A DNA stretch of 64,000 nt from Stomoxys calcitrans (GCF_963082655.1 NC_081552.1:49815280-49879279), one strand, 5' to 3'; positions 46,371-57,668 are shown, counted from the stretch's first letter. Numbers and translations: made by a program. Notes: generated by a model not told the origin, from the sequence alone.

Positions 46371-47006
46371 AGTCAGAATGAGCTCCAAGTATCAGTGACC
46401 CGACTGAAGCACAACAAGGCAGCAGGAGCTGACGGGGAAGAACGCATACCCCATGATTGGAACCTTAGCATACTAAGTCCAGTACACAGTACACGAGAAA
46501 GGAGACAAGACAGAATATGCCAACTACAGAGGAATAAGTCTCCTCCCCATCGCATACAAGATACTCTCGATCGTACTGTGTGAAAGATCAAACCCTAATG
46601 TCAATGAGATAATTGGGCCTATCAATGCGGCTTTAGACCTGGTAACTCCACCCTAGACCCGACCCGGGAAGGACAAATCAACACCTATCATCATCTCTTT
46701 GTTGACTACAGCTTATCGTGAGATCTCTTTAATATCCTGCTGAAGATGGATGGCACACTAGTCACAAGAGAACACAAGCAGATGAGCCAGTGCTTGGAGT
46801 GTTTTGAGAGAAAGATTCTTCATAAAATATATGGACCAGTTTGCTTTAATGGAGAATATAGGTGTCATATGAACCACGAGCTATATGACGACACAGTTAC
46901 ACGCATTAAAATACAACGGCTGCGTTGGCTAGGTCATGTTGACAGAATGGATGAAGAAGCTCTAGCAAAGAAGTCTTTTGAAGGCAAACACGGTGGTACA
47001 CGCTAA
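46371..47006 (+). pseudogene. RTE reverse transcriptase remnant and C-terminal region
   Basis: VTRLKHNKAAGADGEE is the conserved pre-RT block. Frame-shifted pieces resemble the NYRGISLL and QCGFRPGNSTLDP blocks near 46525 and 46625. From 46746 a clean frame encodes CFERKILHKIYGPVC and RIKIQRLRWLGHVDRMDEEA before a stop at 47004, followed by GRPKA-type codons. The palm region with the FADD-like box is deleted. Confidence 0.75.
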
Positions 47007-47154
47007 CCGGGACGACCAAAGGCCTGATGGAAACATAAAGTGGTGGAAGACACCTCGAAACTTGGTGTCATAGATTATAGAAGGAGCGCAAAAGACCGAG
47101 GCGCTTGCGGAACAATTATTCTGTCATATCCAATTAAAAAAAAGTAAAAAGTAA

Positions 47155-47620
47155 GAATAGGAAATACATTTACAGATACAGGCGGATGGATACTAATCTA
47201 GTCGTTCCGTCTGTAACACCTCGAAATATTCATCTAAGACCTTCTAGCCATTACCGTCCGTCCATCTATCGAAATCACGATAGCGGGCGAACGCGGAAAG
47301 CCAGCCGCTTGAAATTTTGAACAGATACTTACCATTGAAGTAGGTCGTTGGTGATTGCAAATGGGCCATATCGGTTCCGATTTATATATAGCTCCCATGT
47401 AAACCGATTTCACGATTTGATTTCTTACAAGCAGCAATTTTTGTCCAATTTGGCGGAAATTTTGCGTGTAGTGTTCTGTTATGACTTCCAACAACTGACC
47501 TATATCTTGATATATATAGCTCCCATAAAAAACCGGTGTCTCCATTATCCTTGTTTGGTTCTTAGATATTTTAATTTTTGCTGATTTGACAGAAGTTTGG
47601 TATGTAGAATAAAATTATGC
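47155..47620 (-). mobile_element. A-like variant fragment, reverse
   Basis: cgttccgtctgtaacacctc, tccgtccatctatcg, atatagctcccatgtaaacc near 47388. Resembles 7641-8567 more than the standard A copies. Confidence 0.6.
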
Positions 47621-48842
47621 CCTTAAAATGCATTTGACTTCTTGAGCCCCAGGAAGCCACAAATTTCATCCGATTTGGGTGAGATTTTGCATATAGTGTT
47701 TTCGTTTTTCACGTAGTGTTCTGTTGTGACTTCGAACAACACTACCAAGTACGGTCCGAATCGGTGTATAACTTGATATAGCTCCCATATAAACCGATCT
47801 CCCGATTTGACTTCTTGAGACCTTACAAGCCGCAATATTTATTCGATTTGGTTGGAATTTTGCACGCGATGTTCCGTTATGATTTGCATCAACTTTGTTA
47901 AGTACGCAACGGTCCGGTATGCTTTTTAGCAAGATTCCATCTTTTGATATAGCTGCCATATAAACCGATCTTGGGTCTTGACTTCTTGAGCCTCTAGAGT
48001 GCGCAGTTCTTATCCGATTGGAATGAAATTTTGCACGACGTGTTTTGTTATGATATCCAACAATTGTGTCGAGTATGGTTTGAATCGGTCCATAACCTGA
48101 TATAGCTGCCATATAAACCGATCTTGGGTCTTGACTTCTTGAGCCTCTAGAGTGCGCAATTCTTATCCGATTGGAATGAAATTTTGCACGACGTGTTTCG
48201 TTATGATATCCAACAACTGTGCCAAGTATGGTTCAAATCGGTCCATAACCTGATATAGCTGTCATATAAACCGATCTTGGGTCTTGACTTCTTGAGCCTC
48301 TAGAGTGCGCAGTTCTTATCCGATTGGAATGAAATTTTGCACGACGTGTTTTGTTATGATATCCAACAACTGTGCCGAGTATGGTTCGAATCGTTCCATA
48401 ACCTGATATAGCTGCCATATAAACCGATCTGGGATCTTGACTTTTAGAGCCTCTAGAGGTCGCAATTATTATCCGATTTGCCTGAAATTTTGTGCGACGA
48501 ATCCTCTCATGACCATCAACATACCTGTTTATTATGGTCTGAATCGGTCTATAGCCCGATACAGCTCCCATATAAATCGATCTCTCTATTTTTCTTCTTG
48601 AGCCCCCAAAGGGCGCAATTCTTATTCGTATTGGCTGACATTTTACACAGGTCTCCAACATATAATTTAATTGTGGTCCAAGCCGGACCATATCTTGATA
48701 TCGCTCTAATAGCAGAGCAAATCTTTTCTTATATCCTTTTTTTGCCTAAGAAGAGATGCCGGGAAAAGAACTTGACAAATGCGATCCATGGTGGAGGGTA
48801 TATAAGATTCGGCCCGGCCGAACTTTGCATGCTTTTACTTGT
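47621..48842 (-). mobile_element. A-family copy, reverse, chimeric tail side
   Basis: The left part is A-like variant (tatagctcccatataaaccg near 47778). From 47945 it has standard monomers at about 47949, 48101, 48254 and 48406 (about 153 apart), then the head-proximal unit and head (gcccggccgaactttgcatg, acttgtttac). Confidence 0.75.
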
Positions 48843-49004
48843 TTACACTTTTATAAAACAACGTTTTTTTGCAAAACGAATTTGCCAACTTCGCTCTCAG
48901 ATTAATAGCTACCAACTGAACATGTGAACAGCTGACTACCAATTTATCAGCTGTAAGCTTAAGCAACACATGACACTATATTTTTGCGAGAGATTCAAGG
49001 AAAA
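48843..49004. other. Spacer, no feature recognised
   Basis: About 160 bp, not shared with other parts of the window. Confidence 0.35.
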
Positions 49005-49855
49005 ACAAGTAAAAGCATGCTAAGTTCGGCCGGGCCGAATCTTCGGAACCTACCACCATGGATTCTACTACAATATGGGAGCTATATCTGGTTATAGACC
49101 GATGTGAACCGCATTTGGCACAGCTGTTGAGGGTCATAACATAATTTCAGCCAAATCAGATAAAATTCGCTGCTTGTAATGGCTGAAGAAATGAAATCGG
49201 GAGTTCGGTTTATATCGGAGCTTTATTAGGTTATAGACCGGTTCGGACAATTGTTGGAAGTCATGGAATCGGAAAAAATTGTGGACTTAAGAAGTCAAAT
49301 CGGGAGATCGGTTTATATGGGAGCTATACGAGGTTCTTGACCGATTTGAACCGTACTTAGCACAGTTGTTGTAAGTCATAATAAAACACTATGTGCAAAA
49401 TTTCAGCCAAAATTGCGGCTTCCAGGGGCTCAAGAAGTCAAATCGGGAGATCGGTTTATGTGGGACATCAGGTTCTTGACTGATGTGAACCGTACACGGT
49501 ACAGTTGTTAGAAGTCATAATAGAATACTACATGTAAAATTGCAGAAAAATCTGATAAAAATTGCGGCATCCAGGGGCTCAAGAAGTCAATCGGATGATT
49601 GGTTTATGTGGGAACTATACCCAAATCTGAGCCCATATGGCCCATTTGCAATCCCCTACGACCTACATCAATTTGAAGTACATGTGCAAAATTTCGAGCG
49701 GCTAACTTTATGCGTTCGACCGCTATCGTTATTTCGACAGACGGACGGACATGTCCAGTTTAACTCAGAATGTCGAGACGATCAATATTTCGAGGTGTTG
49801 CAAACAGAATGACTAGATTGGTATACCCCCATCCTATGGAGGTGGGTACAAAAAT
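49005..49855 (+). mobile_element. A-like variant copy, forward
   Basis: The head aacaagtaaaagcatgctaa with intact TTCGGCCGGGCCGAA (about 49025-49039) is followed by cctaccaccatgg. Diverged monomers have tttatatgggagctatacga near 49310; tail gacagacggacggacatgtc and end tatggaggtgggtacaaaaa. It is the forward counterpart of the variant at 7641-8567. Confidence 0.7.
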
Positions 49856-50040
49856 AATTAAAATATCGTTACTAAGACGCTCATCAAGACAATGTTCCAA
49901 AAGTTTTTTTACTGCAGGAAATTCTGTCAACATTTTTTTGCTTTAGGAAATGTTTTCAAAATTTCTCAGCATTAGAAAATTTTATTAAAATTTCTTTGGT
50001 TAATTTTTGTCAAAATTTCTTTGCTAAGGAAAATTTTGCC
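49856..50040. repeat. AT-rich minisatellite-like stretch
   Basis: Degenerate units around ggaaattttg and tcaaaatttctttg. Confidence 0.5.
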
Positions 50041-51203
50041 AATACGAGTATATCATTTCAGTAAGAACATTTATCAAGGTTTCCTGTGTCTTATACTTTA
50101 CCTCATCCCCCTGTCCCTGTCATTTTCCCACTTTTCTTTAACTATAACAAAATGTTGTAAGAATACCTTATTCGCCAGTCGTTGCATTCCAAATCTTCTC
50201 CATTATTGGTCATGTCTATAATAACATTTGCTGCAATACCAACGGGCCTTCGTTTGTTTGGTTTTTTTAATTTTTGGTTTTCAAAATTATCTAATATCGG
50301 TGATAGCTGTGGCAACATTGCACTGTCAACGCCAGACAAACGCTCCTTTTTCGGTCGTTCCGCATCGCTAACATTGGTGTTATTGTGGATGAAGGCATAA
50401 AATGCGCCGCGCGCGTTATTTAAGCATTTATAAAAGTTTCATATTTTTAATGTGACCACAAAAGATTCAATTGTTCAGATAGTGCCTCATAATGAGCCAT
50501 TTAAAGAGCAATTTATTTATATTTTTTTTGTTTTGTTGTTGAAGCACTGCGTTTTGTATTTTCGTTTAATTTTTGGTCAAGCTGGGTATTCGTGTGGTGG
50601 CTGCTGTGCTTTTAGCATTTTTGGGACTCGGAATTTTCATTAAAATGTTGGCGGCTAACTAGTATTAGAGCCCAGGCTGAGCTCTCTGAGCCTCAGTCTC
50701 ATTTATTTGTTGGCATTTTACCAGAAATTTATGGTTTTTCGTAGGTGAGGCCAACAGTAAATGCTGTTGGCCCCCCTGACATCACAGCCAAGGCATCTAA
50801 TAGAAACAATCCCTCTGGCAGCCATCAAAACGGTTTTTGCTAATCGACCCACACCAAGCGATACAACAATCTGCCTGGTTGGCAACCAACAAGCCAAACT
50901 GCTGCATGCCAGGCAGCCAACAATACATCATTATGATGATCATCAGCTCTTTCATAATTGTTATGTTGCGTTGACATCGTTGTTGGTAATTTCGTTTAAC
51001 TTTAACTGCGTGAGAACTTCATACCAGAGAATGGAGACTTTTCCACCCAAAGCTTAAAAACGAGTACGAATTACTATAAAGCCAAAAATGTTGATTATCT
51101 GCTATTAAAAATCAATAATAATTGTCACATTGGTATTTTGATGTGAGCGCCTAAAATGTCTAAATAAATGTCGATGAACAGGGTTTATTTACAAAGGCTT
51201 GAC
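50041..51203. other. Low-repeat region containing one candidate exon
   Basis: Apart from 50167-50367 no coding evidence stands out. The frame at 50761-51057 is long but has no motif and no supporting splice pair that I can defend. Confidence 0.4.
50167..50367 (-). CDS. Candidate internal exon of an unidentified host gene
   Basis: On the minus strand a frame without stops reads from DAERPKKERLSGVDSAMLPQ through LSPILDNFENQKLKKPNKRR and VGIAANVIIDMTNNGEDLEC to NDWRIR. It is bounded upstream by an AG acceptor (50368-50369, after a modest pyrimidine-containing stretch) and downstream by AAG|GTATTC (donor GT at 50166-50165). The residue mix (charged, hydrophilic, no low-complexity runs) is more protein-like than that of any repeat frame here, and the stretch is not shared with other parts of the window. 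I do not recognise the protein. The neighbouring exons would lie in or beyond the repeats. It could still be a chance frame. Confidence 0.4.
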
Positions 51204-51263
51204 AGCTGGACAAGGGAAGAGTATACAAAAAATAGCTGGACAAGGGAAGAGTTTACAAAAAAT
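51204..51263. repeat. 30-bp unit in two tandem copies
   Basis: agctggacaagggaagagt followed by (a/t)tacaaaaaat at 51204-51233 and 51234-51263, one substitution apart. Confidence 0.85.
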
Positions 51264-51281
51264 AGACAAACTATTTTGAAA

Positions 51282-52437
51282 ACAAGTAAAAGCGTGCTAA
51301 GTTCGGTCGGGCCGAATCTTATATACCCTCCACCATGGATCGCATTTGTCGAGTTCTTTTCCCGGCATCTCTTCTTAGGCAAAAAAGGATATAACAATAG
51401 ATTTGCTCTGCTGTTAGAGCGATATCCAGATATGGCCCGGTTTGGACCACAATTAAATTATATGTTGGAGACCTGTGTAAAATGTCAGCCAATTCGAATA
51501 AGCGGCCTTTGGAGCTCAAGAAGTACAAAAGAGAGATTGATTTATATGGGGCTGTATCGGGCTAAAGACCGATTCGGACCATAATAAATAAGTATGTTGA
51601 TGGTCATGAGAGTATACGTCGTACAAAATTTCAGGCAAATCGGATAATAATTGCGACCTCTAGAGGCTCAAGAAGTCAAGACCCAAGATCGATTTATATG
51701 ACAGCTATATCAGGTTATGGACCGATTTGAACCATACTTTGCACAGTTGTTGGATATCATGACAAAACACGTCGTGCTAAATTTCATTCCAATCGGATAA
51801 GAATTGCGCCCTCTAGAAGCTCAAGAAGTCAAGACCCAAGATCGGTTTATATGACAGCTATATCAGGTTATGGACCGATTTGAACCATACTTGGCACAGT
51901 TGTTGGATATCATGAAAAAACACGTCGTGCTAAATTTCATTATAATCGGATAAGAATTGCGCCCTCTAGAAGCTCAAGAAGTCAAGACCCAAGACCGGTT
52001 TATATGACAGCTATATCAGGTTATGGACCGATTTGAACCATACTTGGTACAGTTGGTGGATATCATAACAAAACACGTCGTGCCAAAATTCATTCAAATC
52101 GGATAAGAATTGCGCCCTCTAGAGGCTCAAGAAGTCAAGACCCAAGATCGGTTTATATGGCAGCTATATCAAAACATGGACCGATATGGCCCATTTACAA
52201 TACCAACTGACCTACACTTATAAGAAGTATTTGTGCAAAATTTCAAGCGGCTAGCTTTACTCCTTCGGAAGATAGCGTGCTTTCGACAGACGGACGGACG
52301 GACATGGCTAGATCGACATAAAATGTCGCGACGATCAAGAATTTATATACTTTATGGGGTCTCAGACGAATATTTCGAATAGTTACAAACAGAATGACGA
52401 AATTAGTATACCCCCCATCCTATGGTGGAGGGTATAA
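51282..52437 (+). mobile_element. A-family copy, full length
   Basis: Head acaagtaaaagcgtgctaag with palindrome arm change (TTCGGTCGGGCCGAA), tataccctccaccatgg at about 51322, monomers near 51691, 51845, 51998 and 52150 (about 153 apart). Short tail tract (gacggacggacggacatggc), end tatggtggagggtataaaaa. Confidence 0.85.
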
Positions 52438-52515
52438 AAATTTATTCCATGCAAACTTGTAGTTCTTTATTTTACTAACTCTATTTTTTTATTATTGATT
52501 TTAGTTTATTTTATT

Positions 52516-53080
52516 TTGTAATACCCTCCACCATAGGATGCGGGTATACTAATTTCGTCATTCCGTTTGTAACACCACGGTATATGCGTCTAACCCCATA
52601 AAGTATATATATTCCTGATCGTCATAATAAAGCGGCCTTGGATCTTGATTTATTTGAGCCACTAGAGGGCACAATTCTTGTCCGATTGGGCTGAAATTTT
52701 GCACGATGTTATATCTTTCAATGTGATAAGTATGCTTGAAATCGGTCCATAACCAGATATAGCAGTCATATCAATCGATCTGGGGTCTTGATTTCGTGTG
52801 GCACTAGAGGGCGCAATTCTAATCCGATTTGGTTGAATTTTCTGGGATGCTGGCTTCTTGAGCCTCAATAGGTCGCAACTATTATTCGATATGGCTGAAA
52901 TTTTGTACAACATGACCTTCAACCTACGTTTCAAATATGGCCTGAGTCGGTCGTTGGCCTGATACAGCTCCCATATAAACCGATCTCCCTATTTTACTTC
53001 TTCAACCCCCAAAGGTTTCCAGTATTCAATTCAATTATGATCCGAATCATAACTAGATGTAGCTCCAATAGCATAGCAAT
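52516..53080 (-). mobile_element. A-family fragment, reverse, diverged
   Basis: aataccctccaccataggat, cattccgtttgtaacacc, then decayed monomers and ctcccatataaaccgatctc near 52970; no head before the next A tail. Confidence 0.6.
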
Positions 53081-54779
53081 TTTTATACCCTCCACCATAA
53101 GATGGGGGGTATACTAATTTCGTCATTCTGTTTGTAACTACTCGAAATATTCGTCTGAGACCACTTAAAGTATATATATTCTTGATCGTCGTGACATTTT
53201 ATGTCGATCTAGCCATGTCCGTCCGTCTGTCCGTCCGTCCGTCCGTCCGTCCGTCCGTCCGTCCGTCCGTCCGTCCGTCCGTCCGTCCGTCCGTCCGTCT
53301 GTCTGTCGAAAGCACGCTATCTTCCGAAGGAGTAAAGCTAGCCTCTTGAAATTTTGCACAAATACTTCTTATTAGTGTAGGTCGGTTGGTATTGTAAATG
53401 GGCCATATCGGTCCATGTTTTGATATAGCTGCCATATAAACCGATCTTGGGTCTTGACTTCTTGAGCCTCTAGAGTGCGCAATTCTTATCTGATTCGAAT
53501 GAAATTTTGTACGGCGTGTTTTTTTATGATATCCAACAACTGTGCCAAGTATGGTTCAAATCGGTCCATAACCTGATATAGCTGCCATATAAACCGATCT
53601 TGGGTCTTGACTTCTTGAGCCTCTAGAGGGCGCAATTCTTATCCGATTGAAATGAAATTTTGCACGACGTGTTTTGTTATGATATCCAACAACTGTGCCA
53701 AGTATGGTTCAAATCGGTCCATAACCTGATATAGCTGTCATATAAACCGATCTTGGGTCTTGACTTCTTGAGCCTCTAGAGTGCGCAATTCTTATCCGAT
53801 TGGAATGAAATTTTGCACGACGTGTTTTGTTATTATATTCAACAACTGTGCCAAGTATGGTTAAAATCGGTTCATAACCTGATATAGCTGCCATATAAAC
53901 CGATCTTGGGTCTTGACTTCTTGAGCCTCTAGAGGGCGCAATTCTTATCCTATTGAAATGGAATTTCGCACGACGTGTTTTGTTATGATACCCAACAACT
54001 GTGCCAAGTATGGTTTAAATCGGTCCATAACCTGATATAGCTGCCATATAAACCGATCTTGGGTCTTGACTTCTTGAGCCTCTAGAGTGCGCAATTCTTA
54101 TCCGATTTAAATGAATTTTTGGCACCAAGTATTTCGTTATGATATCCAACAACTGTGCCAAGTATGGTTGAAATCGGTTCATAACCTGATATAGCTGTCA
54201 TATAAACAGATCTGGGGATTTGACTTCTTGAGCTTCTAGAGGGCGCAATTCCTATCCGTTTTGGCTGAAATTTTGCATGACGTATTTTATTTTTACTTTC
54301 AACAACTGTGTCAAATAAGGTTCAAATCGGTTCATAACCTGATATAGCTGCCATATAAACCGATCTGGGATCTTGACTTCTTGACCCCTAGAAGTCGCAA
54401 TTATTATTACCGATATGCCTGAAATTTTGTGCGACGGATCCTCTCATGACCATCAACAAACGTGTTTATTATGGTCTGAATCGGTCTATAGCCCGATACA
54501 GATCCCATATAAATCGTTTTCTCTATTTTACTTCGTGAGCCCCAATGGGCGCAATTCTTATACGAATTGGCTGAAATTTTACACAGGTCTCCAACATATA
54601 ATTTAATTGTGGTCCGAACCGGACCATATCTTGATATCGTTTTAATAGCAGAGCAACTCTTTTCTTATATCCTTTTTTTGCCTAAGAAGAGATGCCGGGA
54701 AAAGAACTCGACAAATGCGATCCATGGTGGAGGGTATATAAGATTCGGCCCGGCCGAACTTAGCACGCTTTTACTTGTT
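53081..54779 (-). mobile_element. A-family copy, reverse, full length
   Basis: Reversed tail (ttttataccctccaccataa), tetranucleotide tract, monomers with gatatagctgccatataaac at about 53422, 53576, 53881 and 54035 (gatatagctgtcat at 53729), then the head-proximal unit and head (gcccggccgaacttagcacg, ttacttgtttc). About 1.7 kb; the closest partner of 24284-25918. Confidence 0.85.
53217..53300. repeat. Expanded (GTCC)n microsatellite inside the A tail
   Basis: An almost pure run of about 15 or more GTCC/CCGT units. Other A copies carry 2-6 units at the same place. Confidence 0.9.
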
Positions 54780-54890
54780 TCTTTTATTCTTTGATTGCCC
54801 AAAATGAGATACCGGGAAAAGAACTCTACTCGATCCATGGTTGAGGGTATTTAATATTCGGACGGCCAAACTCAGCACGCTTTTACTTGT
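54780..54890 (-). mobile_element. A-family head fragment, reverse
   Basis: ccatggttgagggtatttaa and aactcagcacgcttttactt only; stacked between two other A copies. Confidence 0.6.
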
Positions 54891-54891
54891 T

Positions 54892-55279
54892 TTTTTATAC
54901 CCTCCACCATAGGATGGGGGGGTATACTAACTTCGTCATTCTGTTTGTAACTACTCGAAATATTCGTCTGAGACCCCATAAAGTATATATATTCTTGATC
55001 GTCGTGAAATTTTATGTCGATCTAGCCATGTCCGTCCGTCCGTCCGTCTGTCTGTCGAAAGTACGCTAACTTCCGAAGGAGTAAAGCTAGCCGCTTGAAA
55101 TTTTGCACAAATACTTCTTATTAGCGTAGGTCGGTTGGTATTGTAAATGGGCCATATCGGTCCATGTTTTGATATAGCTGCCATATAAACCGATCTTGGG
55201 TATTAACTCGACAAATGCGATCCATGGTGGAGGGTATATAAGTTTCGGCCCGGCCGAACTTAGCATGCTTTTACTTGTT
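54892..55279 (-). mobile_element. Short A-family derivative: tail plus head, centre deleted
   Basis: Normal reversed tail (ataccctccaccataggatg, agtatatatattcttgatcg) and one monomer to gatcttgggtatt. It jumps directly to aactcgacaaatgcgatcca and the head gcccggccgaacttagcatg. About 390 bp with both ends kept. Confidence 0.8.
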
Positions 55280-55280
55280 A

Positions 55281-55985
55281 AATCTTTTGCGATATCACTG
55301 TTTCTGATGAACCATGGTGCATTGAAAATTTGGAATATTTGGATCTTATTTATGTGCTTATTTTTCGTGCAGCCCCATGTCTGGATTTCATAAAGCCAAA
55401 TTGGCTTTAAAACTTGCTTGTAAATCATTAATTTTATGTCTATTGACAGAACAGAGTATCTTCCCAAAAGTCATTGTAAGTTTCGGTATTTTGCATTTAG
55501 CTCTACCCGTTTGTATTCGATGTGCTTTGCCCAAGTGAGTTTAGAGTCCAGCGTCAAGCCCTAGGTTGTTCGTTGATGTATATCGACGTGAACAGATTTT
55601 GTGCTGTTTAATTTGAGTCCCCAGTCTTTGGTCCATTTACATATAATGTTTAAAGAATTTTGCAACTTTTGTATAGACTCCAAAGTGGTTTTGCCTGTTG
55701 ACATGATTACTGTGTCATCAGCGAAAGTTCCGAAGTAACTGTTGTTATCTACTGGCATATCGTGTGTGTATATAAGGTATAACAGTGGGCCCAAGTTGCT
55801 ACCTTGGCATACTCCTGATGTAATTTGGTGCAAATCGGAATATTAATTTTCGTATCGTACTCTAAAGAATTTAGAGTTGACCAAGGATATCACAATAGTT
55901 TTTCGGAAGTAGGGTTTTTAATTTCATCATGAGGCCGTGATGCCAAATACCATCGAATGCTTGAGATATGTCAAGAAATATTGCG
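55281..55985 (-). pseudogene. Jockey-type reverse transcriptase palm and C-terminal region
   Basis: Read 55985 to 55281: FLDISQAFDGIWHHGL (catalytic Asp region), a frameshift, ITSGVCQGSNLGPLLYLIYT, FGTFADDTVIM (FADD box), LQNSLNIICKWTKDWGLKLN, a break, then LSIDIKLMIYKQVLKPIWLY and IQIFQIFNAPWFIRN. The order and wording are those of Jockey-clade RTs. At least two frame breaks; inactive. Confidence 0.85.
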
Positions 55986-55989
55986 GAAC

Positions 55990-56835
55990 ATACCTCTTTT
56001 ATTCGCACCACCGAAGGATGGGGGTATATTCATTTTGTCATTCCGTTTGCAACAAATCGAAATATCCATTTCTGACCCTATAAAGTATATATATTCTTGA
56101 TCAGCGTAGAAATCTAAGACTATCATGTCCGTCCGTCTGTCTGTTGAAATTAGTACAGTCAGTATGCCATATAGACCGATCTCTCGATTCAAGGTCTTGC
56201 GCCCTTAAAAGGCGCATTTATTATCCGATTTTCCCAAAATTTTTAACAGTAAGTTGTGTTTGGCCCTTCGACATCTTTCTTCAATTTGGCCCAGATCAGT
56301 CCAGATTTGGATATAGCTGCTATATAGACCGATCTCTCGATTTAAGGTTTTGGACCCATCAAATGCGCATTTATTGTCCGATGTCGCCGAAAATTGGGGA
56401 TAGCGAGCTATGTTAAGCCTCTCGACATACTTCTGCAATTTGGCACAGATCGGTCCAGATTTGGATATAGCTGCCATATAGACCGAACTTTCGATTTAAG
56501 GTTTTGAGCCCCTAAAAAGCGCATGTATTGTTCGATGTCGCCAAAATTTGGACAGTGAGTTGTGTTAGGCTCTTCGAGATTTTTCCGAAACTTGACTCAA
56601 ATCGGTACAGATTTGGATATAGCTGCCATATATAGACCGACCGCATTTATAATCCGATTTTACTGAGATTTTACACATTGACTTATGTTAGGCTTTTCGA
56701 CATCAACGTTGTATATGGTTCAGATCGGTTTATTTTTAGATATAGCTACTAAAAAGACCAATATTTTGTTATACACAATTGAACAGTGACTTGTACTTGT
56801 TAGTATTTGGTCCAAATCGGAACATATTTGGTCCA
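55990..56835 (-). mobile_element. B-family copy, reverse, inserted in the LINE
   Basis: Tail cgcaccaccgaaggatgggg, tatatattcttgatcagcgt, monomers with gatatagctgctatatagac near 56310 and gatatagctgccatatagac near 56464 and 56620. It ends near tttggtccaaatcgg with no palindromic head, and a small duplication (tttggtccaaatcggaac twice, about 56806-56845) lies at the join. Confidence 0.75.
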
Positions 56836-56837
56836 AA

Positions 56838-57190
56838 TCGGAACACAACTTCTTTGAAGGTAATAATTTTCTAATGGCAAGCCACCATTACATACAGGAT
56901 TTCCCGCGTGTAAGTGATCCGCGTTTGTAAAAGGGTTTGCAAATGTAGTACTTAGGTGGTCAACGAGTGTTTTTGCTTTCTCTGCAGCACTCTTAGCCCA
57001 ATATCCGTTTTCATTTCTTATAAGCAATATTGGACTTGCGGGTCTTTCCATAGGGAATAATTTGATTTGCTATCGTAGGTCAATGTGGTTAAGAAATCTT
57101 TGAGGTTATTTTGGTTAAAATTTTTAATACTTCTGTTTAGCTTCTTTGCAATATTGTTTAACATACGCTTATCTTCATAGTGTAACACTA
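56838..57190 (-). pseudogene. Jockey-type LINE pre-RT region
   Basis: NENGYWAKSAAEKAKTLVDH and LSTTFANPFTN match the segment that precedes the RT fingers in Jockey elements (dG-W... EKA...FA.HL..F). A frameshift near 57050 separates it from NFNQNNLKDFLTTLTYDSKS upstream. Confidence 0.75.
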
Positions 57191-57475
57191 TGAGAGGATT
57201 AGGGTGACATTGTTGTCCCGTTTAATTTTAACAGTACCGTAAATTTTTTTTTTTCAGAATAGAAATCCCCATAAGAAATCTACACAAAAATATATAGCAA
57301 CACAAAGTTTAGTTTATGACCAAATGTCACCGGCGCGATGAGTCTCTCACAGGGCCTATAAGTGACTTAAATTTTCCATAGAAAAATGTCCAATATTTTT
57401 ATCCATTTCACAGTTACCGAAGGATTTTGAGAATTTTTCGATTTCGAATAACAGTGAGCTGAACAGTCCGCTGAA
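57191..57475. other. Low-repeat stretch, no gene recognised
   Basis: No coding or repeat signal apart from a T run near 57250. Confidence 0.4.
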
Positions 57476-57552
57476 CATTTTTCTCCTGTTCACGCCGGGA
57501 TTTGAACCCCAGCGTTCTGACATGCTAACCTCTGCGCTACATTAGCCTACAT
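57476..57552 (-). mobile_element. tRNA-like SINE head, decayed
   Basis: gggatttgaaccccagcg (box B region) and catgctaacctctgcgctac (box A region) on the minus strand. The central loop is shorter than in other heads. No SINE body follows on either side. Confidence 0.6.
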
Positions 57553-57576
57553 GTACAATATGTAGGGATTGCGGTT

Positions 57577-57668
57577 GAAATTCTTCATTGCAAATTTAAG
57601 CAAATTTTGGACCTCTTAACCTGAAATTCTTCATTGCTAATTTAAGCAAATTTTGAACGACTTAACCT
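57577..57668. repeat. 46-bp unit in two tandem copies
   Basis: gaaattcttcattgcaaatt through cttaacct at 57577-57622 and 57623-57668, a few substitutions apart. Confidence 0.8.

Larger units (their letters stand above)
45225..47150 (+). mobile_element. RTE-type LINE remnant with internal deletion
   Basis: Order: a leader (45230-45660), endonuclease (45703-46172), a gap, fragments of reverse transcriptase (46371-46730) and the C-terminal end with 3' UTR to about 47145. The protein style (ICTWNGRTLYREGAVHALAD; LRWLGHVDRMDEEALAKK) is that of RTE-clade elements often misannotated as craniofacial development protein 2-like. The C-terminus joins straight from FVDYS-like sequence, so the RT palm with its catalytic aspartates is gone. 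A 3' end of the same group is at 62.7 kb. Confidence 0.8.
55280..57190 (-). mobile_element. Jockey-type LINE remnant split by a B-family copy
   Basis: Minus strand from 57190: pre-RT region (MLNNIAKKLNRSIKNFN, then WAKSAAEKAKTLVDHLSTTF), B insertion (about 55990-56830), then RT palm and C-terminal part. About 130 residues of RT fingers expected between the two parts are missing, so insertion was accompanied or followed by deletion. The 3' end is lost into an A copy at 55280. Confidence 0.8.

Noticed and set aside
53165..53435. (TDGR)n protein repeat
   Set aside because: Translation of the (GTCC)n microsatellite, not a protein.
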